Source of the DNA: Nocardioides sp. S-1144
GTDB lineage: Bacteria > Actinomycetota > Actinomycetes > Propionibacteriales > Nocardioidaceae
Assembly (NCBI RefSeq): GCF_005954645.2
Contig: NZ_CP040695.2
Span: forward strand, 2,170,001 to 2,234,000
Direction of reading: 5' to 3'
Length of the DNA stretch: 64,000 nucleotides
Both the position numbers and the translations under genes were made by a program. Of the stretch, positions 43,492 through 53,237 are shown piece after piece; positions within the stretch are counted from its first letter, which is position 1; every line of letters starts with the position of its first letter. The notes beneath the pieces were generated by a model. It was not told the origin of the DNA and made no database searches. It saw only the letters and a list, made by a program, of their open reading frames with translations.

Positions 43492-43526
43492 CGACCGACC
43501 CCGGGCCACCCGCCCGGGGTCGGTCG
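43492..43526 (+). terminator. Intrinsic terminator after hesB-like gene
   Basis: Perfect 14-bp stem CGACCGACCCCGGG / CCCGGGGTCGGTCG with a 7-nt loop, 24 bp after the stop. No T-run, as usual in high-GC actinobacteria. Confidence 0.8.
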
Positions 43527-43595
43527 TCCCTCGTGGGGCCCTCGCGCGCCGGGCCGCCGCCCGGACCCGCAGCCGGCCCGGACGACAATGACGGC

Positions 43596-44180
43596 ATGAG
43601 CCGACCGCACCCGCCCCTGGCACTGCTCGTCCCCGCCCTGCTCGTGGTGGCCCTGCTGGCCCCGGCGGCCCGGGCAGCCGCGGACCAGACGCCCCCGTCC
43701 CCCGCCACCGTGACCGCCACCGTCACCGACGCCTCCCGCACCCACGGCGCCCCGGCCGTCCGCCTGGGCCGGGTGCTCGAGCTGGTCAACCGGGCCCGCT
43801 CGCAGGCCCGCACCTGCGGCGGCGTCGAGCACCGCGCCGTCCCCCGGATCGTGCGCGAGGCCCGCCTCGACCGGGCGGCCGGGAGGTTCGCGCGCCTGAT
43901 GGCGCGGCGCGACTTCGTGTCCCACGAGTCGCCGGACGGCAGCGACCCCGGCGACCGGATCCGGCGCGAGGGCTACCGGTGGACGTCGTACGGCGAGAAC
44001 GTCGCCGCCGGCCAGGCGACACCGGCCGCGGTGGTCCGGGCCTGGCTCGGCAGCCCCGGCCACTGCGCGGTGATCATGAGCCCCTTCCGCGAGATCGGGA
44101 TCGGCCACGGCCACCGGGCCGGCGCGACCTACCGGCACTACTGGGTGCTCGACCTCGCCTCCCGCCGCGGCCGGGGCTGA
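43596..44180 (+). CDS. Secreted CAP (SCP/PR1) domain protein
   Basis: 194 aa. Signal peptide (LALLVPALLVVALLAPAARAAA). CAP signature residues are present: RFARLMARRDFVSHESPDG with the first histidine and glutamate, SYGENVAAG, and SPGHCAVIMSPFREIGIG with the second histidine. Two cysteines (TCGG, GHCA) may pair. Extracellular; bacterial CAP proteins are often sporulation- or stress-related but of unknown activity. GACAAT lies 6 nt before ATG 43596. Confidence 0.88.
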   Translation: MSRPHPPLALLVPALLVVALLAPAARAAADQTPPSPATVTATVTDASRTHGAPAVRLGRVLELVNRARSQARTCGGVEHRAVPRIVREARLDRAAGRFARLMARRDFVSHESPDGSDPGDRIRREGYRWTSYGENVAAGQATPAAVVRAWLGSPGHCAVIMSPFREIGIGHGHRAGATYRHYWVLDLASRRGRG

Positions 44181-44207
44181 TCAGGAGGCCCGGTTAGGGT
44201 CGGCGCC

Positions 44208-46676
44208 ATGAGCGTCGCGTCCACCCGGAGCCTGTTGCACACCGAAGCCCTCGCCCGCCGCGAGCTGCTCGACGTCACCTCCTACGACGTCGAGCTCGAC
44301 CTCGCCTCGGACGAGGCGAGGTTCCGCTCCGTCACGACGATCACCTTCGAGAGCCGGGGTGGCGCGACGTTCGTGGACCTCAAGCCGGTCGGCCTGAACG
44401 GGGTCCGGCTCGACGACCGCCCCCTCGACCCCGACCTGCTCTCCGGCGGCCGCCTGCCGCTCGAGACCACGCCCGGCACCCACGTGCTCGTCGTCGACGC
44501 CGTGATGCCGTTCCGCAACGACGGCGAGGGCCTGCACCGCAGCGTCGACCCCGCCGACGGCCGGCACTACGTCTACGGCATGTCGTTCATGGACGCCGCG
44601 CCGACGGTCTTCGCCTGCTTCGACCAGCCCGACCTGAAGGCGCCGTACACGCTGCGCGTCCGGGCCCCGCACGACTGGGTCGTCGTGGGGAACGCCCCGG
44701 CCGCCCTCGTCGACGGCGGCGGGCAGCAGCCCGGCACCTGGGAGCTCGGACCGACGCAGCCGCTGTCGACCTACTTCGTCACGCTGGTCGCCGGGCCGTA
44801 CCACGTCGTGCGCGACGAGCACGACGGCATCCCGCTCGGCCTCAGCAGCCGGCAGAGCCTGGCCCGGCACCTCGACAAGGACGCCGACGAGCTGCTGACC
44901 ATGACGCGGCAGTGCTTCGACGAGTTCCACCGGCTCTTCGGCATCCGCTACCCCTTCGGCGACTACCACCAGGCCTTCGTGCCGGAGTTCAACGCCGGCG
45001 CGATGGAGAACCCCGGCTGCGTCACCTTCCGCGACCAGCTCGTCTTCGACACCCGCGTGACCCGCGGCAAGCGGATCCTGCGCGCCACGACGGTCGCGCA
45101 CGAGATGGCGCACCAGTGGTTCGGCAACATCACCACCCCCCGCTGGTGGGACGACCTCTGGCTCAACGAGTCCTTCGCCGAGTACATGGGCAACCGGGTC
45201 ACCGCCGAGGTCACCGAGTACGACGACGCGTGGACCCACGTGTCGTGGTCGCGGCGGCAGTGGGGCCTTCGCGCCGACCAGCGGCCAAGCACCCACCCCG
45301 TCGCCGGCAACGGCGCCGAGGACGCGCTCACCGCGCTGCAGAACTTCGACGGGATCTCCTACGCCAAGGGCTCCAGCATCCTGCGCCAGCTCTGCACCCG
45401 GCTCGGCGACGAGGTCTTCCTCGCCGGCGTCGTCGACCACCTCGACCGCCACCGCTTCGGCAACGCGACCATGCACGACCTCGTCGCGAGCTGGGAGCGC
45501 GCCGGCGCCGAGGACCTCTCCCCCGTCGTCGGGGAGTGGCTGCGCAAGGCCGGGCCGGACGTCGTCCGCCACGACCGCGAGCGCGGCCTGGTGCTGCGGC
45601 ACTCGCCCCCGGCGGCCCCGGCCGAGCGGTCCCACCTGTTCGACGTCGTCGTGCTCACCCCCGGCGGGGCCACGACGACCCCGGTGACGCTGACGGCCGA
45701 CGAGACGCCGGCGCCGCCGGTCGCCCCGGGCGCGGCCGTCGTCCTCGACCCGCACGAGGAGAGCTGGGCGGTCTACGTGCCCGACGGCGAGACGGTCGCC
45801 GCGCTGGTCGACGTCCTGCCCGGCGTCACCGACCACCGGCTCCGCGCCGGGACCTGGAACAACGTCAAGAGCGGCTACGCCGAGGGCGCGATCGCCCCCG
45901 ACGCGGTCGTGGCCCTGGCCGTCGCCGCGTTCCCGGCCGAGGACACCGAGGACACCGGCCGGCACACGATGCCGTGGCTCCTCGGCGAGGTCGTGCCCGC
46001 CGCGGCGACCGGGGCGCTCGAGCGCCTCCACCGCGCCGCGGTCGCCTCGCTGGTCCTCCAGCAGCCCGGCTCCGAGCTGCAGCTCTCCGCCTACCGCGCC
46101 GGCATCCGCACCGCGAGCGACCCGGCCACGCTGCGCGCCTGGCTGCAGGCGAGCCCCGACGGGATCACGCTCGACGACGACCTGCGGTGGCGGCTCCTGA
46201 CCCGCCTGGCCGTCCTCGGCGGCACCGACCGGGCCGAGCTCGACGCCGCCCTCACGGCGGCCGAGAGCTCGGCCAACCGGGTCCACCACACCGGGGCGAC
46301 GGCGTCGCTGCCGACCCCGGAGGCGAAGGCCTACGCCTGGGAGCGCTTCACCGGCGCCGTCGAGGTGTCGAACTACGAGCTGGAGGCCGCCGGGACCGGC
46401 ATGTGGCGCGGCGGGCAGGAGCAGCTGACCGCCGAGTACGTCGACCGCTACGTCGCCGACCTGCCCGGCACCGGCGCGGTGCGCAGCGGGTGGGTGCTGG
46501 CGGTCGCGGCGACGGCGTTCTTCCCCGCCTCGCACGTCGACGCCGCGACGCTCGAGCGACTCCGCACCCTGCTTGCCCCCGGGGTGCTGGAGCCCGCCGT
46601 CGCGCGCCGGGTCGCCGACGCCGTCGACGACCTCGATCGCCAGCTCGCCGTCCGTGCCGCCTACCCGGTCGCCTGA
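44208..46676 (+). CDS. pepN: Aminopeptidase N (M1)
   Basis: 822 aa. M1 metallopeptidase with the exopeptidase motif GAMEN at 264-268, the zinc motif HEMAHQ at 298-303 and the third zinc ligand E321 in LWLNESFAEYMG. Length and the N-terminal DVTSYDVELDLA segment fit the actinobacterial PepN. It removes neutral N-terminal residues from peptides in the cytoplasm. TAGGGT lies 7 nt before the ATG, a leaderless start. fdhD begins 9 bp after its stop. Confidence 0.95.
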   Translation: MSVASTRSLLHTEALARRELLDVTSYDVELDLASDEARFRSVTTITFESRGGATFVDLKPVGLNGVRLDDRPLDPDLLSGGRLPLETTPGTHVLVVDAVMPFRNDGEGLHRSVDPADGRHYVYGMSFMDAAPTVFACFDQPDLKAPYTLRVRAPHDWVVVGNAPAALVDGGGQQPGTWELGPTQPLSTYFVTLVAGPYHVVRDEHDGIPLGLSSRQSLARHLDKDADELLTMTRQCFDEFHRLFGIRYPFGDYHQAFVPEFNAGAMENPGCVTFRDQLVFDTRVTRGKRILRATTVAHEMAHQWFGNITTPRWWDDLWLNESFAEYMGNRVTAEVTEYDDAWTHVSWSRRQWGLRADQRPSTHPVAGNGAEDALTALQNFDGISYAKGSSILRQLCTRLGDEVFLAGVVDHLDRHRFGNATMHDLVASWERAGAEDLSPVVGEWLRKAGPDVVRHDRERGLVLRHSPPAAPAERSHLFDVVVLTPGGATTTPVTLTADETPAPPVAPGAAVVLDPHEESWAVYVPDGETVAALVDVLPGVTDHRLRAGTWNNVKSGYAEGAIAPDAVVALAVAAFPAEDTEDTGRHTMPWLLGEVVPAAATGALERLHRAAVASLVLQQPGSELQLSAYRAGIRTASDPATLRAWLQASPDGITLDDDLRWRLLTRLAVLGGTDRAELDAALTAAESSANRVHHTGATASLPTPEAKAYAWERFTGAVEVSNYELEAAGTGMWRGGQEQLTAEYVDRYVADLPGTGAVRSGWVLAVAATAFFPASHVDAATLERLRTLLAPGVLEPAVARRVADAVDDLDRQLAVRAAYPVA

Positions 46677-46685
46677 GGTCGAGCC

Positions 46686-47507
46686 GTGAGAGAGCGCCGT
46701 CCCGGCCCCTCGGTCCGCCTCCGGGTCACCGAGGTCACCACTGGTGACCAGGGTCCCGCCCGTGAGCGGGAGGACCGGGTGATCACCGAGGAGCCCCTCG
46801 AGATCCGGCTGCAGTGGCCGGGGGCACCGGCCCGCCGGGTCTGGGTGACGATGCGGACGCCGGGCAACGACTTCGACCTGGCCGCCGGCTGGGTGCTCCA
46901 CGAGGGCCTGGCGCCCCGCGTCGACCGCGTCGCCTACTGCACCGACACCACGCTGCGCCCCGAGCAGGAGTTCAACGTCGTCACGGTCTCCCTCGACGCC
47001 GAGCCGCCCGAGCTCCCCCACCAGCACGCCGCGCAGTCCGCCGGCTCGTCGGCCTGCGGGGTGTGCGGCACCGACAGCGTGACGAGTGCGCTGGCGGGTG
47101 AGGTCCGCCGGTGGGAGGGCGAGCTGCCCGGCGACGACGTCGTCCGCGGGCTGCCCGACCTCATGCGGGCGCACCAGCGGGTCTTCGACCGCACCGGGGG
47201 CGCGCACGCCGCCGCGCTCGCCACCGCGGCCGGTGAGCTGCTCGTCGTCCGGGAGGACGTCGGGCGCCACAACGCCGTCGACAAGGTCAGCGGCGCCCGG
47301 CTGCTGGCCGGCCTGCCGCCGGCCGAGGCGTGCCTGGTGGTGAGCGCGCGGGCCGGCTTCGAGCTGGTGCAGAAGGCGGTCGCCGTCGGCACCGGGTCGC
47401 TGGTGGCCGTCGGCGCGCCGACCAGCCTCGCCGTCGACCTGGCCCGGCGGTCCGGCCTCGTGCTGTACGGGTTCACCCGGCCCGGCCGCGCGGTGCGCTA
47501 CTCCTGA
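46686..47507 (+). CDS. fdhD: Formate dehydrogenase sulfurtransferase FdhD
   Basis: 273 aa. FdhD passes sulfur from IscS-type desulfurases to the molybdenum cofactor of formate dehydrogenase. The conserved CxxC loop is SSACGVCGTDS, and the C-terminal YGFTRPGRAVRYS is typical. GTG start 9 bp after the pepN stop, probably coupled to it. No formate dehydrogenase gene lies in this window. Confidence 0.94.
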   Translation: MRERRPGPSVRLRVTEVTTGDQGPAREREDRVITEEPLEIRLQWPGAPARRVWVTMRTPGNDFDLAAGWVLHEGLAPRVDRVAYCTDTTLRPEQEFNVVTVSLDAEPPELPHQHAAQSAGSSACGVCGTDSVTSALAGEVRRWEGELPGDDVVRGLPDLMRAHQRVFDRTGGAHAAALATAAGELLVVREDVGRHNAVDKVSGARLLAGLPPAEACLVVSARAGFELVQKAVAVGTGSLVAVGAPTSLAVDLARRSGLVLYGFTRPGRAVRYS

Positions 47508-47509
47508 GG

Positions 47510-47527
47510 GGCCGGTCCGCACCGGCC
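47510..47527 (+). terminator. Short hairpin after fdhD
   Basis: GGCCGGT-CCGC-ACCGGCC, 7 bp with a 4-nt loop directly after the stop. Possible weak terminator. Confidence 0.4.
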
Positions 47528-47585
47528 GGCTCCGGTCGGCGCGTGCTCCGAGCCGCTGTCGGTGCCCACCCCTAGCGTGGTCGTC

Positions 47586-48761
47586 ATGCGCATCCTGCAC
47601 ACCTCCGACTGGCACCTGGGCCGGTCGTTCCACCGGGAGGGGATGCTCGCGCACCAGGAGCGCTTCGTCGACCACCTGCTCGAGGTCGTCGAGTCCGAGC
47701 GGGTCGACCTGGTCGTCGTCGCCGGCGACGTCTACGACCGCGCGCTCCCGCCGGTCGACGCGGTGCGGCTGGCCGACGAGACGCTGGTGCGGCTGGCGCG
47801 GTCGCGGGCGGCCGTCGTCCTCACCAGCGGCAACCACGACTCCGCGCAGCGCCTCGGGTTCTCCTCGCGGCTCATCGACGCCGCCGGCGTCCACCTGCGC
47901 ACCGACGTCGGCGCGGTCGGCACCCCGGTGCTCCTCGCCGACGCCCACGGCCCGGTCGCCGTCCACGGGATCCCGTACCTCGACCCGCACGCCGTCGCCG
48001 ACCCGTGGGGCCTGGAGCAGCGCTCGCACCAGGCCGCCCTCACCGAGGCGATGCGTCGGGTGCGCCTCGACCTGGCCGGGCGGCGCGGCACCCGGTCGGT
48101 CGTGCTGGCGCACGCCTTCGTCGCCGGCGCCCAGCCCTCCGACTCCGAGCGCGACATCAGCGTGGGCGGGGTGGCCCGGGTCCCGACCTCGGTCTTCGAC
48201 GGCGTCGACTACGTCGCGCTCGGCCACCTCCACGGCTCCCACGTCCTGGGCGACCGGATCCGCTACAGCGGGTCGCCGCTGGCCTACTCGTTCTCCGAGG
48301 CCGGGCACCGCAAGGGCTCCTGGCTGGTCGACCTCGCCGCCGACGGCGCCACCCACGCCGAGCTGGTCGAGGCGCCGGTCCCGCGACCCCTGGTGCGGCT
48401 GCGGGGCACCGTCGAGGAGCTGCTCAGCGACCCCGCCCTCGCCGAGCACGAGGCCTCGTGGGTGGAGGCCACCCTCACCGACCCGGCCCGGCCGCTGCAG
48501 GCGATGGAGCGCCTGCGCCGCCGCTTCCCCCACACGATGGTGCTGGCCTTCGCCGCCACCCGCACCACGATCGGCGCCCCGGGGGCCTCCGCCGCCGACG
48601 CGCGCCGCGACCACGACGTCGCCCGCGAGTTCATGGTCGAGCTGCGCGGCACCGCGCCGGGCGCCGACGAGCTGCGCGAGCTCTTCCGTGCCGTTGACGC
48701 GTGCTGCGACGACCCCGACACCGACACCCTGCTGCGCCCGGCCACGGAGGTCGGGTCGTGA
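47586..48761 (+). CDS. sbcD: Exonuclease SbcCD subunit D
   Basis: 391 aa. Mre11-type phosphoesterase: HTSDWHLGRSF, VAGDVYDRALPP, TSGNHDSAQRLG and LGHLHGSHVL contain the metal ligands in order. Forms the nuclease half of SbcCD, which trims DNA ends and cuts hairpins. ATG 47586 follows TAGCGT by 7 nt. The stop overlaps the sbcC GTG by 3 bp, so the two are coupled. Confidence 0.95.
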   Translation: MRILHTSDWHLGRSFHREGMLAHQERFVDHLLEVVESERVDLVVVAGDVYDRALPPVDAVRLADETLVRLARSRAAVVLTSGNHDSAQRLGFSSRLIDAAGVHLRTDVGAVGTPVLLADAHGPVAVHGIPYLDPHAVADPWGLEQRSHQAALTEAMRRVRLDLAGRRGTRSVVLAHAFVAGAQPSDSERDISVGGVARVPTSVFDGVDYVALGHLHGSHVLGDRIRYSGSPLAYSFSEAGHRKGSWLVDLAADGATHAELVEAPVPRPLVRLRGTVEELLSDPALAEHEASWVEATLTDPARPLQAMERLRRRFPHTMVLAFAATRTTIGAPGASAADARRDHDVAREFMVELRGTAPGADELRELFRAVDACCDDPDTDTLLRPATEVGS

Positions 48762-51739
48762 GGCTGCACCGACTGGAGATCCAGGCGTTCGGCCCGTTCG
48801 CCGGCGCCGCGAGCATCGACTTCGACGACCTGTCCGAGGCCGGGCTGTTCCTGCTGTCCGGGGCCACCGGCGCCGGCAAGACCAGCGTCCTCGACGCCGT
48901 CTGCTTCGCGCTGTACGGCGACGTGCCCGGCGACCGCAGCCAGGCCAAGCGGCTGCGCTCCGACCAGGCCGACGCCACCACGCCGCCGCGGGTCACACTG
49001 GAGGCCACGCTCGCGGGACGCCGCTTCCGCATCGTGCGCTCCCCCGCCTGGGAGCGCCCCAAGAAGCGCGGCGCCGGCACCACCACCGAACCCGCCAAGG
49101 TCACGGTCTCGGAGCGGGTCGGCCCCGACTGGCAGCCGCTGTCGAGCCGGCTCGACGAGACCGGCGACCTCGTCGTCCGGCTGCTCGGGCTCGACCTCAC
49201 CCAGTTCACCCAGGTCGCGATGCTGCCGCAGGGCCGCTTCCAGGCCTTCCTGCGCGCCCGCTCCGACGAGCGGCACCGCCTGCTGCAGCAGCTCTTCCGC
49301 ACCGGCCGCTTCGAGGCGGTGGAGCGCTGGCTGCGCGAGCGCCGGATCGCCCTGGGCCACGAGTCCGCCGCGGGGCACCAGCGGGTCGCCGACGTCGTCA
49401 GCCGGGTCAGCGAGGCCGCCGCCGCCCCGCTGCCCGACGGCGTCGACGTCCACGACCTGGCGCCGGCCGTCGACGACGACACGCTGCGAGGGTGGGTCGA
49501 GGCCTGCCTGGCCGAGGCGGTGTCCGCGCGTGAGGAGTCGCAGGAGCGCCTCGCCGCGGCCGGGGTCGAGGAGCAGGCCACCCGGGTCAGTCTCGAGGCC
49601 GCCCGCGCCGACGTCGCCCGCCGCGAGCGTCTCGTCGCCGCGCGCCGCGAGCGCGACGCGCTCCTCGACCGCACCCCGGCCCACCGCGCCGACCGGGCGC
49701 GCCTCGATGCGGCCCGCCGCGCCGCCGTCGTGGTCCCGTGGCACCACCAGGCCGGCGCCGCGGGCGCCGCCGCGACCCGCGCCACGGCCGCTGCCGACGC
49801 CGCCCTCGGTGCCGTGGCCGACCGGCTCGGTGAGGTCCCCCGCACCGAGCGGCTCCCCGCCCTCGCCGACCGGGCCCTCGCCGCCGCGGCCGAGGCCCGG
49901 GCCCAGCGACCGCACGCCGACCGGCTCGCCGCCGTCCGGCGCGCGCTGCGCGACAACGACGACCGGCGCGCCCAGCTCGCCGACGATCTCGGCCGGGTGC
50001 AGCACGAGCGCGCGGTGCGTCCCGACCGGCTCGCGGTGCTGCGCGCCGACGTCGCCCACGCGCGCGACGACACCCGCCGGGTCGACGTCCTCACGGCGTC
50101 CGCCCAGGACGCCCGGTCCCGTCTCGACGCCCACGAGGAGGTCGTCGTGCTCCGCGCCCGGGTCCAGGAGGTGCGCGAGCGCTGGCTCGAGACCCGCGAG
50201 CAGACCTTCGTGCTCAAGGACGCGCTGCTCGCCGTCCAGCGGCTGCGTCTCGACGGCATGGCCGCCGAGCTCGCCGTGGCCCTGGTCGTCGGCGGCTGCT
50301 GCCCGGTCTGCGGGTCGGGCGAGCACCCCGCGAAGGCGCGGCCGGCCCCCGGCGCGCCCGACGCCGCCACCGAGAAGGCCGCCCTCAACGCCGTGGCCGA
50401 CGCCGAGGTCGTCGAGCACGCCCTCGACCAGCAGGTGCGCGAGCTGGAGCAGTCGCTCGCCGCGGCCGAGGCGCGCGTGGGCGACGACCCGGTCACCGAC
50501 CTCGCCGAGCGGCTCGGCTCGCTGCAGGACGCGCTCGCCGCGGCCCTGCGCTCATCCGGCCGGCTGCCCGAGCTGGAGGCGAGGCTGAGCACCGACGAGC
50601 GCGCCCTGGTCGACCTCGAGCACCGGTGCGACGAGATCCTCGCCGCCGACTTCCGCCTCGCCGGCGAGCGCGGCGGGCTGACGCAGGAGGAGGCGACGCT
50701 CGGCGCCCAGCTCGCCGCCGTCCTCGGCGACCACGCCGACCTCGACGCCGTCCACGAGGCGCACCGGCGCACCGCCGAGCTGTGCCGGGCCGCCGACCGG
50801 GCCGCCGAGGAGGCGCGCGCCGCCGCCGACGGCCGGCTCGAGGCCGACCGGGCCGTCGCCGTGGCGGTCTCCGACGCCGGCTTCGACCACCTCGCCGACG
50901 CGCTGGCCGCGACGCTGGAGCCGGGGGCGCTGCGCGCCCTCGACGGGGCCGTGACCCGGCACGAGCGCCGGCTGGAGGCCGTCACCGAGGTGCTGCGCGA
51001 CGCCGGCCCCGACGACGCCGCGCCGCTGCCCGACGTCGAGCTCCTGGACCGCCGGCACGTAGAGGCCCAGGCGCGGGTCCGGGCGGCGGCGGCCGACGTC
51101 AGCCGCTACTCGGCGCGCACCGAACGGCTCGCGGGCCTGCTCGACACCCTCGACGACGAGCTGGCGGCCTGGGCGCCGGTCCGGCGCGACCACGGGGTCG
51201 TGGCCCGGCTCTCGGCGTTCGTCGAGGGCAAGTCGGCCGACAACCTGCTGAAGATGCGGCTCTCGGCCTACGTGCTGGCCTACCGGCTCTCGCAGGTCGT
51301 CGCGGCGGCCAACGAGCGGCTCGCCCGGATGAGCGACCAGCGCTACTCCCTCGAACACACCGGCCAGCGGGGCGCGGGCGAGTCCCGCGGCGGACTCAGC
51401 CTGCTCGTGCGCGACGACTGGTCGGGCGAGTCACGTGACCCCGCGACCCTGTCGGGCGGGGAGACCTTCGTGGTCTCCCTCGCCCTCGCGCTCGGGCTGG
51501 CCGACGTCATCTCGCACGAGGCCGGCGGCGCGACGCTCGACACGCTCTTCGTCGACGAGGGCTTCGGGTCGCTCGACGCCGACACCCTCGACGACGTCAT
51601 GGACACCCTCGACTCGCTGCGCGACGGGGGCCGGGTCGTGGGCGTCGTCAGCCACGTGGCGGAGATGCGCGACCGGATCCCCACCCAGCTGCACGTGGCC
51701 AAGCACCGGCGCGGCTCGACGGTGAGCCTGCGCCGGTAG
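48758..51739 (+). CDS. sbcC: Exonuclease SbcCD subunit C
   Basis: 993 aa, GTG start overlapping sbcD. Rad50-type ATPase: Walker A GATGAGKTS near residue 40, Q-loop QVAMLPQGRF, long coiled coils, a zinc hook CCPVCGSGEHP at about residue 514, then the signature LSGGETF and Walker B DTLFVDEGFGSLD at the C-terminus. The hook dimerises two molecules and the head domains hold SbcD. Complete and intact. Note that the abundant palindromes in this window are the kind of substrate this complex attacks. Confidence 0.95.
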   Translation: MRLHRLEIQAFGPFAGAASIDFDDLSEAGLFLLSGATGAGKTSVLDAVCFALYGDVPGDRSQAKRLRSDQADATTPPRVTLEATLAGRRFRIVRSPAWERPKKRGAGTTTEPAKVTVSERVGPDWQPLSSRLDETGDLVVRLLGLDLTQFTQVAMLPQGRFQAFLRARSDERHRLLQQLFRTGRFEAVERWLRERRIALGHESAAGHQRVADVVSRVSEAAAAPLPDGVDVHDLAPAVDDDTLRGWVEACLAEAVSAREESQERLAAAGVEEQATRVSLEAARADVARRERLVAARRERDALLDRTPAHRADRARLDAARRAAVVVPWHHQAGAAGAAATRATAAADAALGAVADRLGEVPRTERLPALADRALAAAAEARAQRPHADRLAAVRRALRDNDDRRAQLADDLGRVQHERAVRPDRLAVLRADVAHARDDTRRVDVLTASAQDARSRLDAHEEVVVLRARVQEVRERWLETREQTFVLKDALLAVQRLRLDGMAAELAVALVVGGCCPVCGSGEHPAKARPAPGAPDAATEKAALNAVADAEVVEHALDQQVRELEQSLAAAEARVGDDPVTDLAERLGSLQDALAAALRSSGRLPELEARLSTDERALVDLEHRCDEILAADFRLAGERGGLTQEEATLGAQLAAVLGDHADLDAVHEAHRRTAELCRAADRAAEEARAAADGRLEADRAVAVAVSDAGFDHLADALAATLEPGALRALDGAVTRHERRLEAVTEVLRDAGPDDAAPLPDVELLDRRHVEAQARVRAAAADVSRYSARTERLAGLLDTLDDELAAWAPVRRDHGVVARLSAFVEGKSADNLLKMRLSAYVLAYRLSQVVAAANERLARMSDQRYSLEHTGQRGAGESRGGLSLLVRDDWSGESRDPATLSGGETFVVSLALALGLADVISHEAGGATLDTLFVDEGFGSLDADTLDDVMDTLDSLRDGGRVVGVVSHVAEMRDRIPTQLHVAKHRRGSTVSLRR

Positions 51740-51789
51740 CCGGGCCCTGATGCAGCCGGTCGGGAGGCGGCCGGTCTGAGGGTGGCCGG

Positions 51790-52347
51790 TCAGGAGGTGC
51801 CGGCGGCTCCGTGCGCGAGCGCCTCGAGCAGCGCGTTGTTGAACGCCGGGATGTCGCTCGGGTTGCGGCTGGTGATCAGGTTGCCGTCGGTGACGACCTC
51901 CTCGTCGCGCCACTCGCCGCCGGCGTTGCGGATGTCGGTCTGCAGGCTCGGCCACGACGCGACCGCGCGTCCGCGCACGACGTCGGCCTCGACCAGCACC
52001 CAGGCCGCGTGGCAGATCGCGGCGACCGGCTTGCCGGAGGCCACGAAGTCGCGGACGAAGGCCACCGCGTCGGCGTCCAGGCGCAGGGCGTCGGGGTTCG
52101 CCACGCCGCCGGGCAGCACCAGGGCGTCGTACTCGCCGGCGTCGGCCCCGCCGACGGTCGCGTCGACCTTTTGCGACCCGGCCTTGTCGAGGTGCTCGTA
52201 CAGGTCGGCCTCCCCGGCCTCGGGGGCCAGCAGCACCGGCTCGTGGCCGGCGTCCACGACCGCCTGCCACGGCTCCACCAGCTCGGCCTTCTCGATGCCC
52301 TCGTTGGAGGTCAGGAACGCGATCTTCTTGCTCGTGTCAGTAGCCAT
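51790..52347 (-). CDS. DJ-1/PfpI family protein
   Basis: 185 aa. Glutamine-amidotransferase-like fold with the nucleophile cysteine in AAICHAAWVLVEADV, adjacent catalytic histidine, and VLPGGVANPDALRLD. The PfpI branch covers cysteine proteases, chaperones and glyoxalase III/deglycase-like enzymes. Which applies is uncertain. TACCGT lies 6 nt before ATG 52347. Convergent with sbcC. The 190-bp upstream gap holds a 32-bp-period repeat. Confidence 0.88.
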   Translation of the reverse strand: MATDTSKKIAFLTSNEGIEKAELVEPWQAVVDAGHEPVLLAPEAGEADLYEHLDKAGSQKVDATVGGADAGEYDALVLPGGVANPDALRLDADAVAFVRDFVASGKPVAAICHAAWVLVEADVVRGRAVASWPSLQTDIRNAGGEWRDEEVVTDGNLITSRNPSDIPAFNNALLEALAHGAAGTS

Positions 52348-52410
52348 GTCTCGACGGTAGGCAGGCCCGACCGCCCCACCCACCGCCCCAGCGGGTGACC
52401 CAGCCCCTCG

Positions 52411-52514
52411 CGACTCGGCGCGGAGGTCGAGTCAGATCACGCCGAGTCGGCGCGGAGGTGAAGTCGGATCGCGCCGAGTCGGCGCCAGCACTCAACCCGA
52501 ACGCCGACTCGGCG
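52411..52514. repeat. Four direct repeats of CGA(C/G)TCGGCG at ~32-bp spacing
   Basis: CGASTCGGCG begins at 52411, 52443, 52475 and 52505 (spacing 32, 32, 30). The first two full units also share GCGGAGGT...AGTC(A/G)GATC(A/G)CGCC. Each core with its neighbours can fold as CGCCGA-C-TCGGCG. Lies in front of the PfpI gene and behind the sulfotransferase. Near helical phasing (about three turns) fits a multi-site operator. Confidence 0.6.
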
Positions 52515-52537
52515 GGTGGGGGCAGGCAGTCAGGCAG

Positions 52538-53230
52538 TCAGTGCAGGGAGGTCCAGGTGGAGACGTCGAGGCCCCAGTCGCGCTCGAGGCGGTCGGCCTG
52601 GGGCCGGTAGAGGGTCCGGAGGGTCTCGCGGAGGCCGGGGGTCCAGTCCCACTCCGCCCGGGACGACGAGCTGGACTCCTCCTCCACGGCGGAGAGTGGC
52701 ACCGGGTCGAGGCCGAGCGCCGACCAGAGCCGGTCGACGGCGGCCTGGGCGTCGGTGCGGACCTGCTCGTAGACCAGCACGTGCATCCGGTCGCGGCCGA
52801 CCGCGGCCGCCCACATGTCGAGCTGGTCGGCGTAGCAGCCGGTCCAGGTCTGCACGGTGATCGGCACCGGGTAGGGCCACGACCGGCCGCGGGTGGCGGC
52901 CAGGCGCATGGCGGAGCGGTAGCGCTCGACCGGGTCGCGCAGCACCACCAGCACCGGGACGCCGGGCAGCAGCCGCGCCGCGACGGCCGGCGTCGTGGCG
53001 TGGCGCAGGTACTGCGGCGTCCAGTCGCCGCGGCGCACGCCGTCGTCGGGAAAGAGGTCGAGGTACTCGGCCTCCGGCACGACGCCGTCGCCGACCTTGT
53101 GGAGCAGGTGCTGCTCCTTCTTGCCGTTGGTGCCCAGCCCGACCATGGGGTGCTGCACGAGGAGGTCGGTCAGCCAGGTGGTGCCGCTGCGCTGGGCGCC
53201 GATGCCCAGCCACGACGGTCCGATACGCAC
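52538..53230 (-). CDS. Sulfotransferase
   Basis: 230 aa. PAPS-binding 5'-phosphosulfate loop IGAQRSGTTWLTDLL near the N-terminus and the 3'-phosphate motif VVLRDPVERYRSAMR. Transfers sulfate from PAPS to an unknown acceptor. GTG 53230 is chosen because TAGGGT ends 7 nt upstream; the frame is open further but would run through tldD. Its promoter overlaps that of tldD on the opposite strand. Confidence 0.85.
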   Translation of the reverse strand: MRIGPSWLGIGAQRSGTTWLTDLLVQHPMVGLGTNGKKEQHLLHKVGDGVVPEAEYLDLFPDDGVRRGDWTPQYLRHATTPAVAARLLPGVPVLVVLRDPVERYRSAMRLAATRGRSWPYPVPITVQTWTGCYADQLDMWAAAVGRDRMHVLVYEQVRTDAQAAVDRLWSALGLDPVPLSAVEEESSSSSRAEWDWTPGLRETLRTLYRPQADRLERDWGLDVSTWTSLH

Positions 53231-53237
53231 GAGCAGC

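Noticed and set aside
44181..48614. 1477-codon open frame on the minus strand opposite pepN, fdhD and sbcD
   Set aside because: It is a shadow frame of high-GC genes with perfect family matches on the plus strand; its product is a low-complexity Gly/Arg/Val-rich run with no domain.
52411..52514. CRISPR array
   Set aside because: Repeats are about 10 bp with partly repeated spacers, only four units, and no cas genes nearby.
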